Part shown: one piece after another, positions 13,479 through 23,752 of the stretch
How the letters are laid out: each line of letters starts with the position of its first letter
How positions within the stretch are numbered: the first letter of the stretch is position 1
NCBI GenBank assembly: GCA_963971285.1
Contig: OZ020246.1
Coordinates: 6,991,217-7,055,216 of the forward strand
Length of the DNA: 64,000 nucleotides
Reading direction: 5' to 3'
DNA from: Astropecten irregularis
Lineage: Eukaryota > Echinodermata > Asteroidea > Paxillosida > Astropectinidae
Notes under the pieces: generated by a model
Database searches by the model: none
The model's input: only the letters and a program-made list of their open reading frames with translations
What the model was told of the DNA's origin: nothing
Made by a program: the position numbers and the translations under genes

Positions 13479-16400
13479 CTCTCCCCTGCTAATCCAAATG
13501 TTCATAAAACATTTAAAACAATTGGCTATAATGGAAACATGACAGATGTAGTATTCCACTTAGGAGATGTACATTAACAATAACAGTTTATAATGAGTTA
13601 TTTTTGTTTACCGTACATAGATGAATACATTTCTGTGTTTATAATAAACTTTATACTGGTGTCTGCTGTATTTCTTTTCTTTTAAATGTTATTTCAACAA
13701 ACACGTATAAACAACATACATGTACTTTTAATTTGTTTCTGATACAATTATAATCATATTTGAAACAGTCAAAACACTCATTGGAATTTTTCTTTACTCT
13801 GAACTTTAATAAATCATGTTAAATTACAAACTAAGTTTGTCAGGTGCTTTCCTATTCCTTGTGGACCTCCTTAATTTCAGTGGTGATACTGATGGTGATT
13901 TGTTTTCAACCTGAGTTGAAGTCTCAAGATTATGATCAGAGATAGGCTGTGGGATTTCAGTCGCCTTTGTGGAAGTGGTTTGTCCTCCCATATTACCTCG
14001 GTCCGCATGTGTGAAATCTTGTATGATAGAGGGTTGATTCTCCTCTGCTGAACCTTCAAAGTTTCTAAGTTCCTTCTCTGTGGAAGGTGAGATGAAACCT
14101 TGAACATCCCTTAATTTTAACTGGTCAATATGGCGGTGCCAAATCCCAGAGTCCACCCTGACCTTATACTGCAATGGTCCTTTCTTCTCTACTACACTTC
14201 CTGGTGTCCATTTCTGTTTTCCTATGTAGTTTCTAACCCATACCTGATCTCCCTCCTGTAATGTGCGGTATTGCGCATGTTTATCTCTATCCTCTATCTG
14301 TTGATGCAACTTTTCTGTCATACGCAATTTCGCATTCGGTCGCAAGGCATCTAAGCGTGTGCGCAACGGTCTGCCTAAGAACAAAGTTGCAGGAGATTCT
14401 CCTGTCACAGTGTGTGCTGCATTGCGCAGCTCGCAATCCTTGTTTGAGTGATTGCACAAAACGCTCTGCTTGGCCATTCGTACTTGGATGGTACGGGGCA
14501 CTATACTTATGCTTGATGCCATTGCCACTCATGAATTTCTGGAATTCTGCAGAAGTAAATTGACTTCCATTGTCCGATACTAAAATCTGCGGTAACCCAT
14601 GACGGCTAAACAGTGAGCGTAGTGTCTGGATTGTCTTCTCTGATGTCACTGATGACATAATGAAAACCTCTGGCCATTTTGAGAAGGCATCGACTACAAC
14701 AAGGTAAGTAACTCCTTCAAATGGTCCTGCAAAATCAACATGGATGCGTTCCCATGGTTTTGAAGCAGGTATCCATGGATGCAATGGAGCAAGTGCTGGA
14801 TTGTTTTGTGTCACTTGACATGCAACACAACCTTTTGCACATTTCTCAATTTCTGAGTCAATTTTGGGCCACCATACATAGCTACGGGCTACCGCTTTCA
14901 TCTTCACTGTGCCTACATGACCTGTGTGCAATTCTGACAATACTTTTGCACGACCTAGGTCAGGTACGATAACTCTCATACCCCACATTAGAACTCCCTG
15001 TTCTATGGTTATTTCATTTCGGCGGTGAAAGAATGGTTTCAGTTCTTCATCTGACTCTGTGAGTTTACTTGGCCAACCATCCAAAGTAAATCTCATCATC
15101 CTAGACAAGACTGGATCATTCCTTGTCCATTTACGAATCTGTTCATGTGAACATGGCAAAACATCTACATGAAATATGTGTGTCACAGTTGGCTCAATCT
15201 TGTCACTAATTGCTCCTGTGCATGGCAATCGCGACAAGCAATCCGCATTTGCATTCGCCTGTGTACTTCTGTACTGTATCTCATAGTCAAATCAAGCCAT
15301 ATACATAGCCCATCGCTGCATACGCTCTGCTGCTAGTGTTGGCAAGCTTGTCTTAGGCCCAAATATAGCAGTGAGTGGCTTATTATCAGTAATCAGAGTG
15401 AACTTCCTACCATAGATGTACATGTAGAACTTTTTCAAAGCAAATATCATTGCAAGTCCTTCTCGTTCTATCTGCGGATAGTTCTTCTCTGCTTTGGTCA
15501 ATGAGCGCGAGGCAAACTGAACTGGTCGCTCTTCGCCGTTTGGCATGATATGTGACAGTACAGCACCAATGCCTGTGGGGCTCGCATCTGAGGCTATGGT
15601 GATTGGTTTCTCCATATCGAAATGGACCAAAAACCCTGAATTGCGCAGCAATTGTTTGGCATTCGTGAATGCGCTGTCTGCTTCATCTGTCCATTTGAAC
15701 TTGTGCTTCTTTTCGAGCAGTGCATTGAGAGTCGCAATTTCCGAAGCCAAATTCGGAATAAAGCGCCTGTAGTAGTTAAGCATTCCTAGAAATGACCTCA
15801 ATTCTGACACATCCTTAGGTCGAGGCATGTTCTCAATTACATTGACCTTAGATTCTGACTTATGCACACCATCTTTGTCAATAACATAACCCAGGTACTC
15901 TACAGATGTTTGCATGAATTCACATTTGCCTTTCTTCAACTTGAGGCCATATTCATGCAAGCGAGTTAACACCCTGTCCAAATTCTGCAGGTGTTCTTGT
16001 TCGGTATGACCTGTTACAAGAATATCATCTAAGTAAACCTGAACCCCAGGTAAACCTTGCAATACCTGTTCAATAGCATTCTGCCAGATAGCAGGTGCTG
16101 TGGTAATGCCAAACACTAATCTGTTTTGCTGGAACAGACCTTTGTGAGTTGATATGGTGCACAGTTTCTTTGAGTCTTCATCCAACTCCATTTGATTGTA
16201 AGCATGTGCGAGGTCAAGTTTAGAAAAGGTGACCCCACCAGCTAGGTTAGCCAGAATGTCATCCACATTTATATTAGGGGGTGCTACTGCTTTTAGCACT
16301 GGGTTTATGGTAATTTTGTAATTGCCACAAATTCGAATGGTTCCGTCTTTCTTTGGAACAGCCAAGATACCTGTACTCCATTCGCTATGTGTCACTGGAG

Positions 16401-18074
16401 TCAGTACACCACAGTTTTGAAGCCGTGTCAGCTCTTTTTCAACTTGTGGTCTGACTGCGTATGGTACTCTATGTGGTTTGCATGTAACTGGCTCTGCACC
16501 TTCTTGTAGGGTTACCTTGGCTTTAATGCCCTTCAGTTTACCAAGTTCATGATCAAAGACTGTGGCATGTTTATCCAGATTATCATTCAAGTTTTCCATG
16601 GCCTTAACTTTCTCAACCACAGCTATGTTATCAGTTTCAACACCTGAAAAATTAATTTCATGCCAGTTCAGCCTTATATGCTGCAACCAATCCCTACCTA
16701 GCAAGGTATGATTAGTATGTTTCACCACATACAAGTACATATCCACTGATTGCCTACCATACTTACCATTCACCTTCATTTTCCCTACCGGTCGGACTGA
16801 TTCACCCGTGAAACTGGTGAGAATTCTGTTACTCTCTAGTAAGGGTAGGTCAACAAATTGTGACTTATACAAGGTAAGTGGAATCATTGTAACCCCTGAA
16901 CCTGTATCCAATTCCATTTGTACAAGTTTGCCTTCAATATGCATGTTAACCATTATGGCACAACAACTGGGAAGTTTGCCATCATGCTTAGTATTATCAT
17001 TAGTACAAGTGTTACCATGACTACTCACTTTCAATATTGTATAATCCTCTTCGACTTCTGAGTCGCTAGTACTCGATGTCTGACCCTGGCTAACTGTGTG
17101 AACAGTTTTGGAATTACTGCTAGAGTTCTTGGACCTATGTGATTGTCCCATTTTGTCCTTTCTTGACTTGCCTTGTCTTCTTTGCTGGGACCTGTCTTGA
17201 CCTTGTTTGTCTTGACGGTGTTCAGTTGCTGACTCTCTGTCAAAGTCTCTACGACCTGAGTGACGAGTAGAGTTGCATTTTCGTGCGATGTGTCCGATGT
17301 GTTGACACTTGTTACATTTGGTGTCTTTGAACCAACACTCGTTTGGATTGTGTGAACTTCTTCCACACCTGTAGCATGGCTTGTCAGGTCTGGTCTGTCC
17401 ACCTCTGCGTGGCTTGAAGTTTTGTCGAACCATGTTGACTGACGATTTGGTCTTCGCTGGGTTGGACATGTCATCCCTCATGCTCTTGGCCTCCGAGAGA
17501 GTCAACTCCCGTGACTGTGCAAAGCCGACTGCCTCCACGAATGTCAGTGAGGGTTTGTCGTTGGCTTTCTCCATGAGCTTCAGTGATGTGGACTCACTGC
17601 GCAGTCCACTGATGAACCTGTCCCGAAGATTTTCGTCGAGTTTGTCGCCGTAATTGCAGTGTAGACTTAGGTGTTTCAGGGCCACCACGTAATCAGCAAT
17701 GGTCTCCGTTGCCATCTGATCTCGTTTAATGAGCTTTCTCCTTTCTGCGACGACTATCGGTGGAGCTTTCAAGTGCTTCCGAAGGACCTCCTTGAGTTCC
17801 CCATAAGGTAGTGAACTGGGTTTTGCGGGGGCAACGAGCTCTCGCACGACGTTGTAGTGGTGCGGTCCAATTGCGTGAAGAAACATGGCCGCCACACGCG
17901 GGTTGCTATGTGTAACATCGAGACCGTACGCTTGAAGGAACAGTTCAAACCGTTCAACATAGCAATCCCAGTCCTCTTCTTTGTCGTAATGTGACGAAAA
18001 CGGTGGGAGAAAATTGCTCCCTTCCATCGGCAATTGCGGGGGAATGGCCTGTTGCGCCATCCTCGTCGCCAATT

Positions 18075-18315
18075 TGTCGTATATTTGACAGTAAACGTGG
18101 GTTAAGGACTGCACAAATACTAGATGATTTGTTCCACGACTTGTCCTGTATCTTTATTGTAAGACGACCACCAATGTACTGAACCTGTATACTACATCCA
18201 ATACGATATACATTACATACAGTGTGAGTGCAACCACGAGTTGACCTATGACCCCAGAAGTATACATTTGCATACATTAGTATTACGGAGCGCCTAATGG
18301 ATCATAATCGCAACA
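18075..18315 (-). repeat. LTR (5' LTR of the Gypsy element)
   Basis: 241 bp, the partner of 13236-13478; length differs through two single-base indels. Confidence 0.92.
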
Positions 18316-18320
18316 CTCAT
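18316..18320 (+). repeat. Target-site duplication CTCAT (right)
   Basis: Pairs with 13231-13235 and marks a single clean insertion into the LINE. Confidence 0.9.
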
Positions 18321-19074
18321 CCAGGCAAAAAGAATGGTACTTACCTGACATATCATTTTTTTTTAGAAAATTGTACTCTTAAAAAGGTCTCTAGCACTAG
18401 ATTTTTAGGTCTTGAGACTGATAAAAATATGCTTTGGAAGGAACAAATTTCTTAAGTCTGTAAAAAAATATCCAAGGCCAATTATATTCTTTATAAGACC
18501 AAAGGGTGTATGAGGATAAAAGATAGTATTTCTGTTTATAATGTTTTTGTAAGTTAATTCTTATCTAAATTATGGAGTCTTGGCATGGGGTGGTTTGATT
18601 AGAATTTATATATCCTTGTTCGATAGAATTGTTTCTTTACAAAAGAAATGTATAAGGAATGCCTGCCATGCCAAATATAATGCGTATACTTCACCTCTTT
18701 GCTGTAAGTTTAAAATTCTTCAGTTCGAAGAAGTATTTAATGTCCAGATTGCTTCACATTATTATGATTACTTCCATAAATGGCTTCCTGAAAATTTAAG
18801 TTGTGATAAGTTTTTTCCTTTAAACCAAAATACTCATTTGTATATTACCCGTCAAAGTAATTTCATCCATTTGCAAAAGACTTGTAAACTCGATATTGCT
18901 TCTGCTAATTATAGATATGTTTTGCCTACCATTGTTAATTCTTTTCCACACTTTTTAAGATATGATTTGATGAACTCGTCCAAGAAGGTGTTCATAAAGC
19001 ATTTAAAAGAATTTTATTTTCTTAAGTATGGGAATTTTCTTTGTACTAATTTGGATTGTCTTTCTTGCCCATAA
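18321..19074 (+). pseudogene. LINE ORF2, 3' part
   Basis: Resumes after the LTR insertion with a diverged FLGLETDKNMLWKEQIS stretch, the usual segment after the RT catalytic core, and continues to SLQKKCIRNACHAKYNAYTS and SSKKVFIKHLKEFYFLKYGN, ending LDCLSCP. At least one frame change lies before 18580. From there an open frame runs to the TAA at 19072-19074, followed by the 3' UTR. Confidence 0.7.
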
Positions 19075-19396
19075 GGAGCAAGACAGTATTCGTGTTGCAG
19101 TATATTTTGATTTTGTATATTTTTGACTTGCGTTAAATGTACTACATTTCTTTGCAACTGCATGAATAAATTATTCGTATCAATTATCATTATTTATTTA
19201 TTTGTAACTTGGCAGCAGTCTAGGGTGCTCCTCTACAGAAGGCCTGTCCTTCTCTCGGATGTCACCCCCATTCATACAATATAGATATTTTTTATAGCCT
19301 ATTTTTTATACAATTTTGTCTAAATTATTTTGTATCTTATATAATTTTGTGTATTATTTCCTTTGTATGGATGGAAAATAAAACAAACAAACAAAC
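19075..19396 (+). other. LINE 3' UTR and (AAAC)n tail
   Basis: AT-rich untranslated region ending AAAATAAAACAAACAAAC, which carries an AATAAA-like signal and the short tandem tail typical of several LINE clades. The tail passes without a gap into 5S rRNA sequence. Confidence 0.7.
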
Positions 19397-19463
19397 AAGC
19401 AACGTCGGGCTTGGTTAGTACTTGAATGGGAGACCGTCTGGGAATACCAGGTGTCGTAGGCTT
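19397..19463 (+). pseudogene. 5S rRNA gene, 5'-truncated by LINE junction
   Basis: Contains 5S nucleotides 54-120 only; nucleotides 1-53 are replaced by the LINE tail. The C box and terminator remain, but part of the A box and the RNA's 5' half are missing, so no normal 5S RNA can be made. Confidence 0.95.
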
Positions 19464-19866
19464 TTTGCTACTTTTCACGGCACACATGCAGCTTTCAACA
19501 CAACTTTTGCACTGGGTCCGTTGAGTCAAAATCAAGGCGTCGAGCTGATTATCATAATCTGTGTACCCTCAATTTTTTTTTGGAATGTGCAATTTGGGGC
19601 TCATGCAACTAACGCATTGTCTGATTATGACGGGCTACCACAACCCGGGGTTTCAGTGATTCGGCCCGTTGCGCAGACTTGAGAAATTCTGCTTCACAAT
19701 CTGGCCCTATATTGTTTTGAACGTGGATTGTCGATTCATCTAGTAATGCGTCTGTTTCGTGTGGACTTCGCGAGCGCCTTACTTTGAATATAGCGCCCTC
19801 TTTTTGTAGTGAGATGAAACACGTGTAATCGTTATGCTTAAATCTTGTCGTTCCACACGTTCTTTC

Positions 19867-19986
19867 GCCTACGACCATACTACGTTGAATACACCGGTTC
19901 TCGTCCGATCACCGAAGTTAAGCAACGTCGGGCTTGGTTAGTACTTGAATGGGAGACCGTCTGGGAATACCAGGTGTCGTAGGCTT
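19867..19986 (+). rRNA. 5S rRNA gene 1
   Basis: First complete gene. Edge-type L spacer before, S3 after. Confidence 0.97.
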
Positions 19987-20226
19987 TTTGCTACTTTTCA
20001 CGGCACACATGCAGCTTTCAGCACAACTTTTGCACTGGGTCCGTTGAGTCAAAATCAAGGCGCCGAGCTGATTACCATAATCTGTGTACCCTGGTTTTTA
20101 TCTTTTCTTTTCTTTTTTTGAATAATGTGCATTTTCTTCTTGTGGTGAGATGATAAAAAAAATTCTGTTCGGCATGAAATACCGGTAATCGTTATGCTTA
20201 AATGTTGTCGTTCCACACGTTCTTTC

Positions 20227-20346
20227 GCCTACGACCATACTACGTTGAATACACCGGTTCTCGTCCGATCACCGAAGTTAAGCAACGTCGGGCTTGGTTA
20301 GTACTTGAATGGGAGACCGTCTGGGAATACCAGGTGTCGTAGGCTT
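20227..20346 (+). rRNA. 5S rRNA gene 2
   Basis: S3 before; LINE-bearing L spacer after. Confidence 0.97.
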
Positions 20347-20725
20347 TTTGCTACTTTTCACGGCACACATGCAGCTTTCAGCACAACTTTTGCACTGGGT
20401 CCGTTGAGTCAAAATCAAGGCGCCGAGCTGATTATCATAATCTGTGTACCCTCAATTTTTTTTTTGAATGTGCAATTTGGGGCTCATGCAACTAACGCAT
20501 TGTCTGATTATGACGGGCTACCACAACCCGGGGTTTCAGTGATTCGGCCCGTTGCGCAGACTTGAGAAATTCTGCTTCACAATCTGGCCCTATATTGTTT
20601 TGAACGTGGATTGTCGATTCATCTAGTAATGCGTCTGTTGCGTGTGGACTTCGCGAGCGCCTTACTTTGAATATAGCGCCCTCTTTTTGTAGTGAGATGA
20701 AACACGTGTAATCGTTATGCTTAAA

Positions 20726-22340
20726 AAAAGTCTTGTCCTCTGGACCCATTACCCACCAAGTTGTTGTTACAATGCCTTGATGTATTGACACCTATTATCA
20801 CCTCTTTAATAAACCTATCCATGTCAACGGGGCAGTTCCCTGCACTGTGGAAGGTTGCTTTAGTAAAACCATTACTGAAAAAACCTGGTCTTGAATCAGA
20901 ATTCACTAATCTTAGACCCGTCAGCAATCTGAGATATATTTCTAAGTTAGTAGAAGGCGCTGCTACCCAACAAATCATAGAGCACCTTGAATCAAACTCA
21001 TTGTTACCATTCAATCAATCTGCATACCGAAAATTTCATAGTACGGAAACAACATTGCTCAGAATCAAAAATGATCTTCTTATGTCAATGGACAATCAGA
21101 AGATTACCCTGCTCCTTTTACTTGATATGAGCAGTGCTTTCGATACGATAGATCATTTGAATTTGTTAAAAACCTTGAAAAGCCATTTCTGGATTAGTGG
21201 CAATATTCTAGATTGGATTGAATCCTACTTGTCTGACAGAAAGCAGATAATTGAAATCGATGACATTGTCTCGGAGGAATTCAGGGTGCCCTTCGGTGTT
21301 CCTCAAGGGTCACGTCTCGGCCCTTTGTTGTTTACATTATACACGAGTCGTCTCCTGACAAATATCCAAAATAAGTTTCCGGGTATCAACTGTCACTGCT
21401 ATGCAGACGACACACAATTGTATCTTTCGTTCTGTCCTGGTTCACCAAATGAAAATGATTGTATTTCACTTCTGGAAACATGTATTAGTTATATTAGGAC
21501 CTGGATGTTACAAAACAAACTGAAGTTAAATGATAGGAAAACTGAACTCTTGGCCATTGGTACTCCACGTCAGGTTTCAAAATTCAGGGCACGGGATATT
21601 TCAGTAGGCGACTGTGTTATAACTCCATCTGATACTGTTAGGAACCTAGGTGTTTTATTTGATACCAACCTAAATATGGAAGCCCATATAACTAGTACTT
21701 GCAAATCAGCCTATTTCATGATATATAACTTGAGACGTATTCGTAAATACTTTGATAAAGATACAATGAAAACAGTCATTCATGCGTGTGTCACTAGCAA
21801 ATTAGACTACTGTAACAGCCTACTGTATGGGCTGCCAGATGCACAAATTTCCAAGCTTCAAAGGGTCCAAAATACATGTGCACGACTTATCTATAATCTC
21901 CCCAAGTTCTCTTCAGTCACCCCTCTCCTTAAGGAACTACATTGGTTACCCGTTCGACAAAGAATCACTTTCAAAATACTAATGATAATTTACAAAGCAC
22001 TGAATGGTCAAGCCCCAAATTACATAATTGAACTACTGAATCTAAAATCTGAATCACATGGTCATAACTTACGTAGCAGACATGACAAATTTACACTACA
22101 AATTCCCTCATATAGAACAAAAGTTACTCTTGGAGATAGGTCATTTTTGTGTGCAGCCCCCAGGTTATGGAATGTATTACCACTTGATATAAGGAAAGCC
22201 CCTTCTCTCGCAAGTTTCAAATCTAAACTGAAATCTCATTTGTTCAATAGCATTAACTAGCTTCTATGAGCTCTTAAAGAGCAATAGAATATATTTAAAT
22301 AATTGTTGCGCTTTATAAATCTTTATTATTATTATTATTA
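20726..22340 (+). mobile_element. L2-group LINE in 5S spacer, copy 1 (5'-truncated)
   Basis: 1,615 bp inserted in an L spacer, flanked by TTAAA at 20721-20725 and 22341-22345. It starts within the RT coding region and ends GCGCTTTATAAATC plus (ATT)n. The insertion lies at the TATA-like motif 29 bp upstream of the gene at 22370, and the motif is restored by the target duplication. Confidence 0.92.
20728..22260 (+). CDS. L2-group reverse transcriptase, N-terminally truncated
   Basis: Open from the truncation point to TAG at 22258-22260 (about 510 codons), with no internal stop. It begins KSCPLDPLPTKLLLQCLDVL, the usual lead-in to the RT fingers, then RPVSNLRYISKLVE, LDMSSAFDTIDH (motif A), GVPQGSRLGPLLFTLY (B), CYADDTQL (C, catalytic Asp pair) and LKLNDRKTELLAIG (D). 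The C-terminus carries LHWLPVRQRITFKI and AAPRLWNVLPLDIRKA, hallmarks of the L2/CR1 group. Endonuclease and ORF1 are missing, so it cannot move on its own. The intact frame points to a young insertion. Confidence 0.9.
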   Translation, partial: KSCPLDPLPTKLLLQCLDVLTPIITSLINLSMSTGQFPALWKVALVKPLLKKPGLESEFTNLRPVSNLRYISKLVEGAATQQIIEHLESNSLLPFNQSAYRKFHSTETTLLRIKNDLLMSMDNQKITLLLLLDMSSAFDTIDHLNLLKTLKSHFWISGNILDWIESYLSDRKQIIEIDDIVSEEFRVPFGVPQGSRLGPLLFTLYTSRLLTNIQNKFPGINCHCYADDTQLYLSFCPGSPNENDCISLLETCISYIRTWMLQNKLKLNDRKTELLAIGTPRQVSKFRARDISVGDCVITPSDTVRNLGVLFDTNLNMEAHITSTCKSAYFMIYNLRRIRKYFDKDTMKTVIHACVTSKLDYCNSLLYGLPDAQISKLQRVQNTCARLIYNLPKFSSVTPLLKELHWLPVRQRITFKILMIIYKALNGQAPNYIIELLNLKSESHGHNLRSRHDKFTLQIPSYRTKVTLGDRSFLCAAPRLWNVLPLDIRKAPSLASFKSKLKSHLFNSIN

Positions 22341-22369
22341 TTAAATCTTGTCGTTCCACACGTTCTTTC

Positions 22370-22489
22370 GCCTACGACCATACTACGTTGAATACACCGG
22401 TTCTCGTCCGATCACCGAAGTTAAGCAACGTCGGGCTTGGTTAGTACTTGAATGGGAGACCGTCTGGGAATACCAGGTGTCGTAGGCTT
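22370..22489 (+). rRNA. 5S rRNA gene 3
   Basis: LINE copy 1 ends 29 bp upstream; L (524 bp unit) after. Confidence 0.97.
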
Positions 22490-22893
22490 TTTGCTACTTT
22501 TCACGGCACACATGCAGCTTTCAGCACAACTTTTGCACTGGGTCCGTTGAGTCAAAATCAAGGCGCCGAGCTGATTATCAATATATATGTGTACCCTCAA
22601 TTTTTTTTTTTGAATGTGCAATTTGGGGCTCATGCAACTAACGCATTGTCTGATTATGACGGGCTACCACAACCCGGGGTTTCAGTGATTCGGCCCGTTG
22701 CGCAGACTTGAGAAATTCTGCTTCACAATCTGGCCCTATTGTTTTGAACGTGGATTGTCGATTCATCTAGTAATGCGTCTGTTTCGTGTGGACTTCGCGA
22801 GCGCCTTACTTTGAATATAGCGCCCTCTTTTTGTAGTGAGATGAAACACGTGTAATCGTTATGCTTAAATCTTGTCGTTCCACACGTTCTTTC

Positions 22894-23013
22894 GCCTACG
22901 ACCATACTACGTTGAATACACCGGTTCTCGTCCGATCACCGAAGTTAAGCAACGTCGGGCTTGGTTAGTACTTGAATGGGAGACCGTCTGGGAATACCAG
23001 GTGTCGTAGGCTT
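22894..23013 (+). rRNA. 5S rRNA gene 4
   Basis: L before, S3 after; counterpart of gene 1 in the 3,027-bp duplication. Confidence 0.97.
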
Positions 23014-23253
23014 TTTGCTACTTTTCACGGCACACATGCAGCTTTCAGCACAACTTTTGCACTGGGTCCGTTGAGTCAAAATCAAGGCGCCGAGCTGATT
23101 ACCATAATCTGTGTACCCTGGTTTTTATCTTTTCTTTTCTTTTTTTGAATAATGTGCATTTTCTTCTTGTGGTGAGATGATAAAAAAAATTCTGTTCGGC
23201 ATGAAATACCGGTAATCGTTATGCTTAAATGTTGTCGTTCCACACGTTCTTTC

Positions 23254-23373
23254 GCCTACGACCATACTACGTTGAATACACCGGTTCTCGTCCGATCACC
23301 GAAGTTAAGCAACGTCGGGCTTGGTTAGTACTTGAATGGGAGACCGTCTGGGAATACCAGGTGTCGTAGGCTT
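23254..23373 (+). rRNA. 5S rRNA gene 5
   Basis: S3 before, LINE-bearing L after; counterpart of gene 2. Confidence 0.97.
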
Positions 23374-23752
23374 TTTGCTACTTTTCACGGCACACATGCA
23401 GCTTTCAGCACAACTTTTGCACTGGGTCCGTTGAGTCAAAATCAAGGCGCCGAGCTGATTATCATAATCTGTGTACCCTCAATTTTTTTTTTGAATGTGC
23501 AATTTGGGGCTCATGCAACTAACGCATTGTCTGATTATGACGGGCTACCACAACCCGGGGTTTCAGTGATTCGGCCCGTTGCGCAGACTTGAGAAATTCT
23601 GCTTCACAATCTGGCCCTATATTGTTTTGAACGTGGATTGTCGATTCATCTAGTAATGCGTCTGTTGCGTGTGGACTTCGCGAGCGCCTTACTTTGAATA
23701 TAGCGCCCTCTTTTTGTAGTGAGATGAAACACGTGTAATCGTTATGCTTAAA

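Larger units (their letters stand above)
13236..18315 (-). mobile_element. Ty3/Gypsy LTR retrotransposon, nested in LINE (fossil)
   Basis: About 5.1 kb, read on the minus strand, with LTRs at both ends and a CTCAT target duplication. Parts in element order: 5' LTR (18075-18315); a primer-binding-like TTGGCGACGAGG just inside it; gag with two CCHC knuckles (near 17270-17390); protease (DTGSG, near 16905); reverse transcriptase with YLDDILV (near 16030); RNase H; integrase with HHCC finger and DFAGPF core (about 14100-15000); a GCAGGGGAG purine tract; and the 3' LTR (13236-13478). Gag and pol share one frame over most of the length. All parts are present, but the coding region has about two breaks. 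The LTRs differ at roughly six places in about 243, so the insertion is fairly recent. Confidence 0.92.
10640..19396 (+). mobile_element. Jockey/CR1-group LINE, interrupted by an LTR element
   Basis: Non-LTR retrotransposon with an apurinic-like endonuclease, a reverse transcriptase and a C-terminal region, ending in an A-rich (AAAC)n tail at about 19370-19396. The 5' limit is uncertain and no ORF1 is recognised. Its body is split between 13235 and 18316 by a Ty3/Gypsy insertion. The coding region has about three frame changes before the insertion and further damage after it, so it is inactive. The tail abuts nucleotide 54 of a 5S rRNA gene, so the LINE forms the left boundary of the 5S array. 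Confidence 0.8.
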
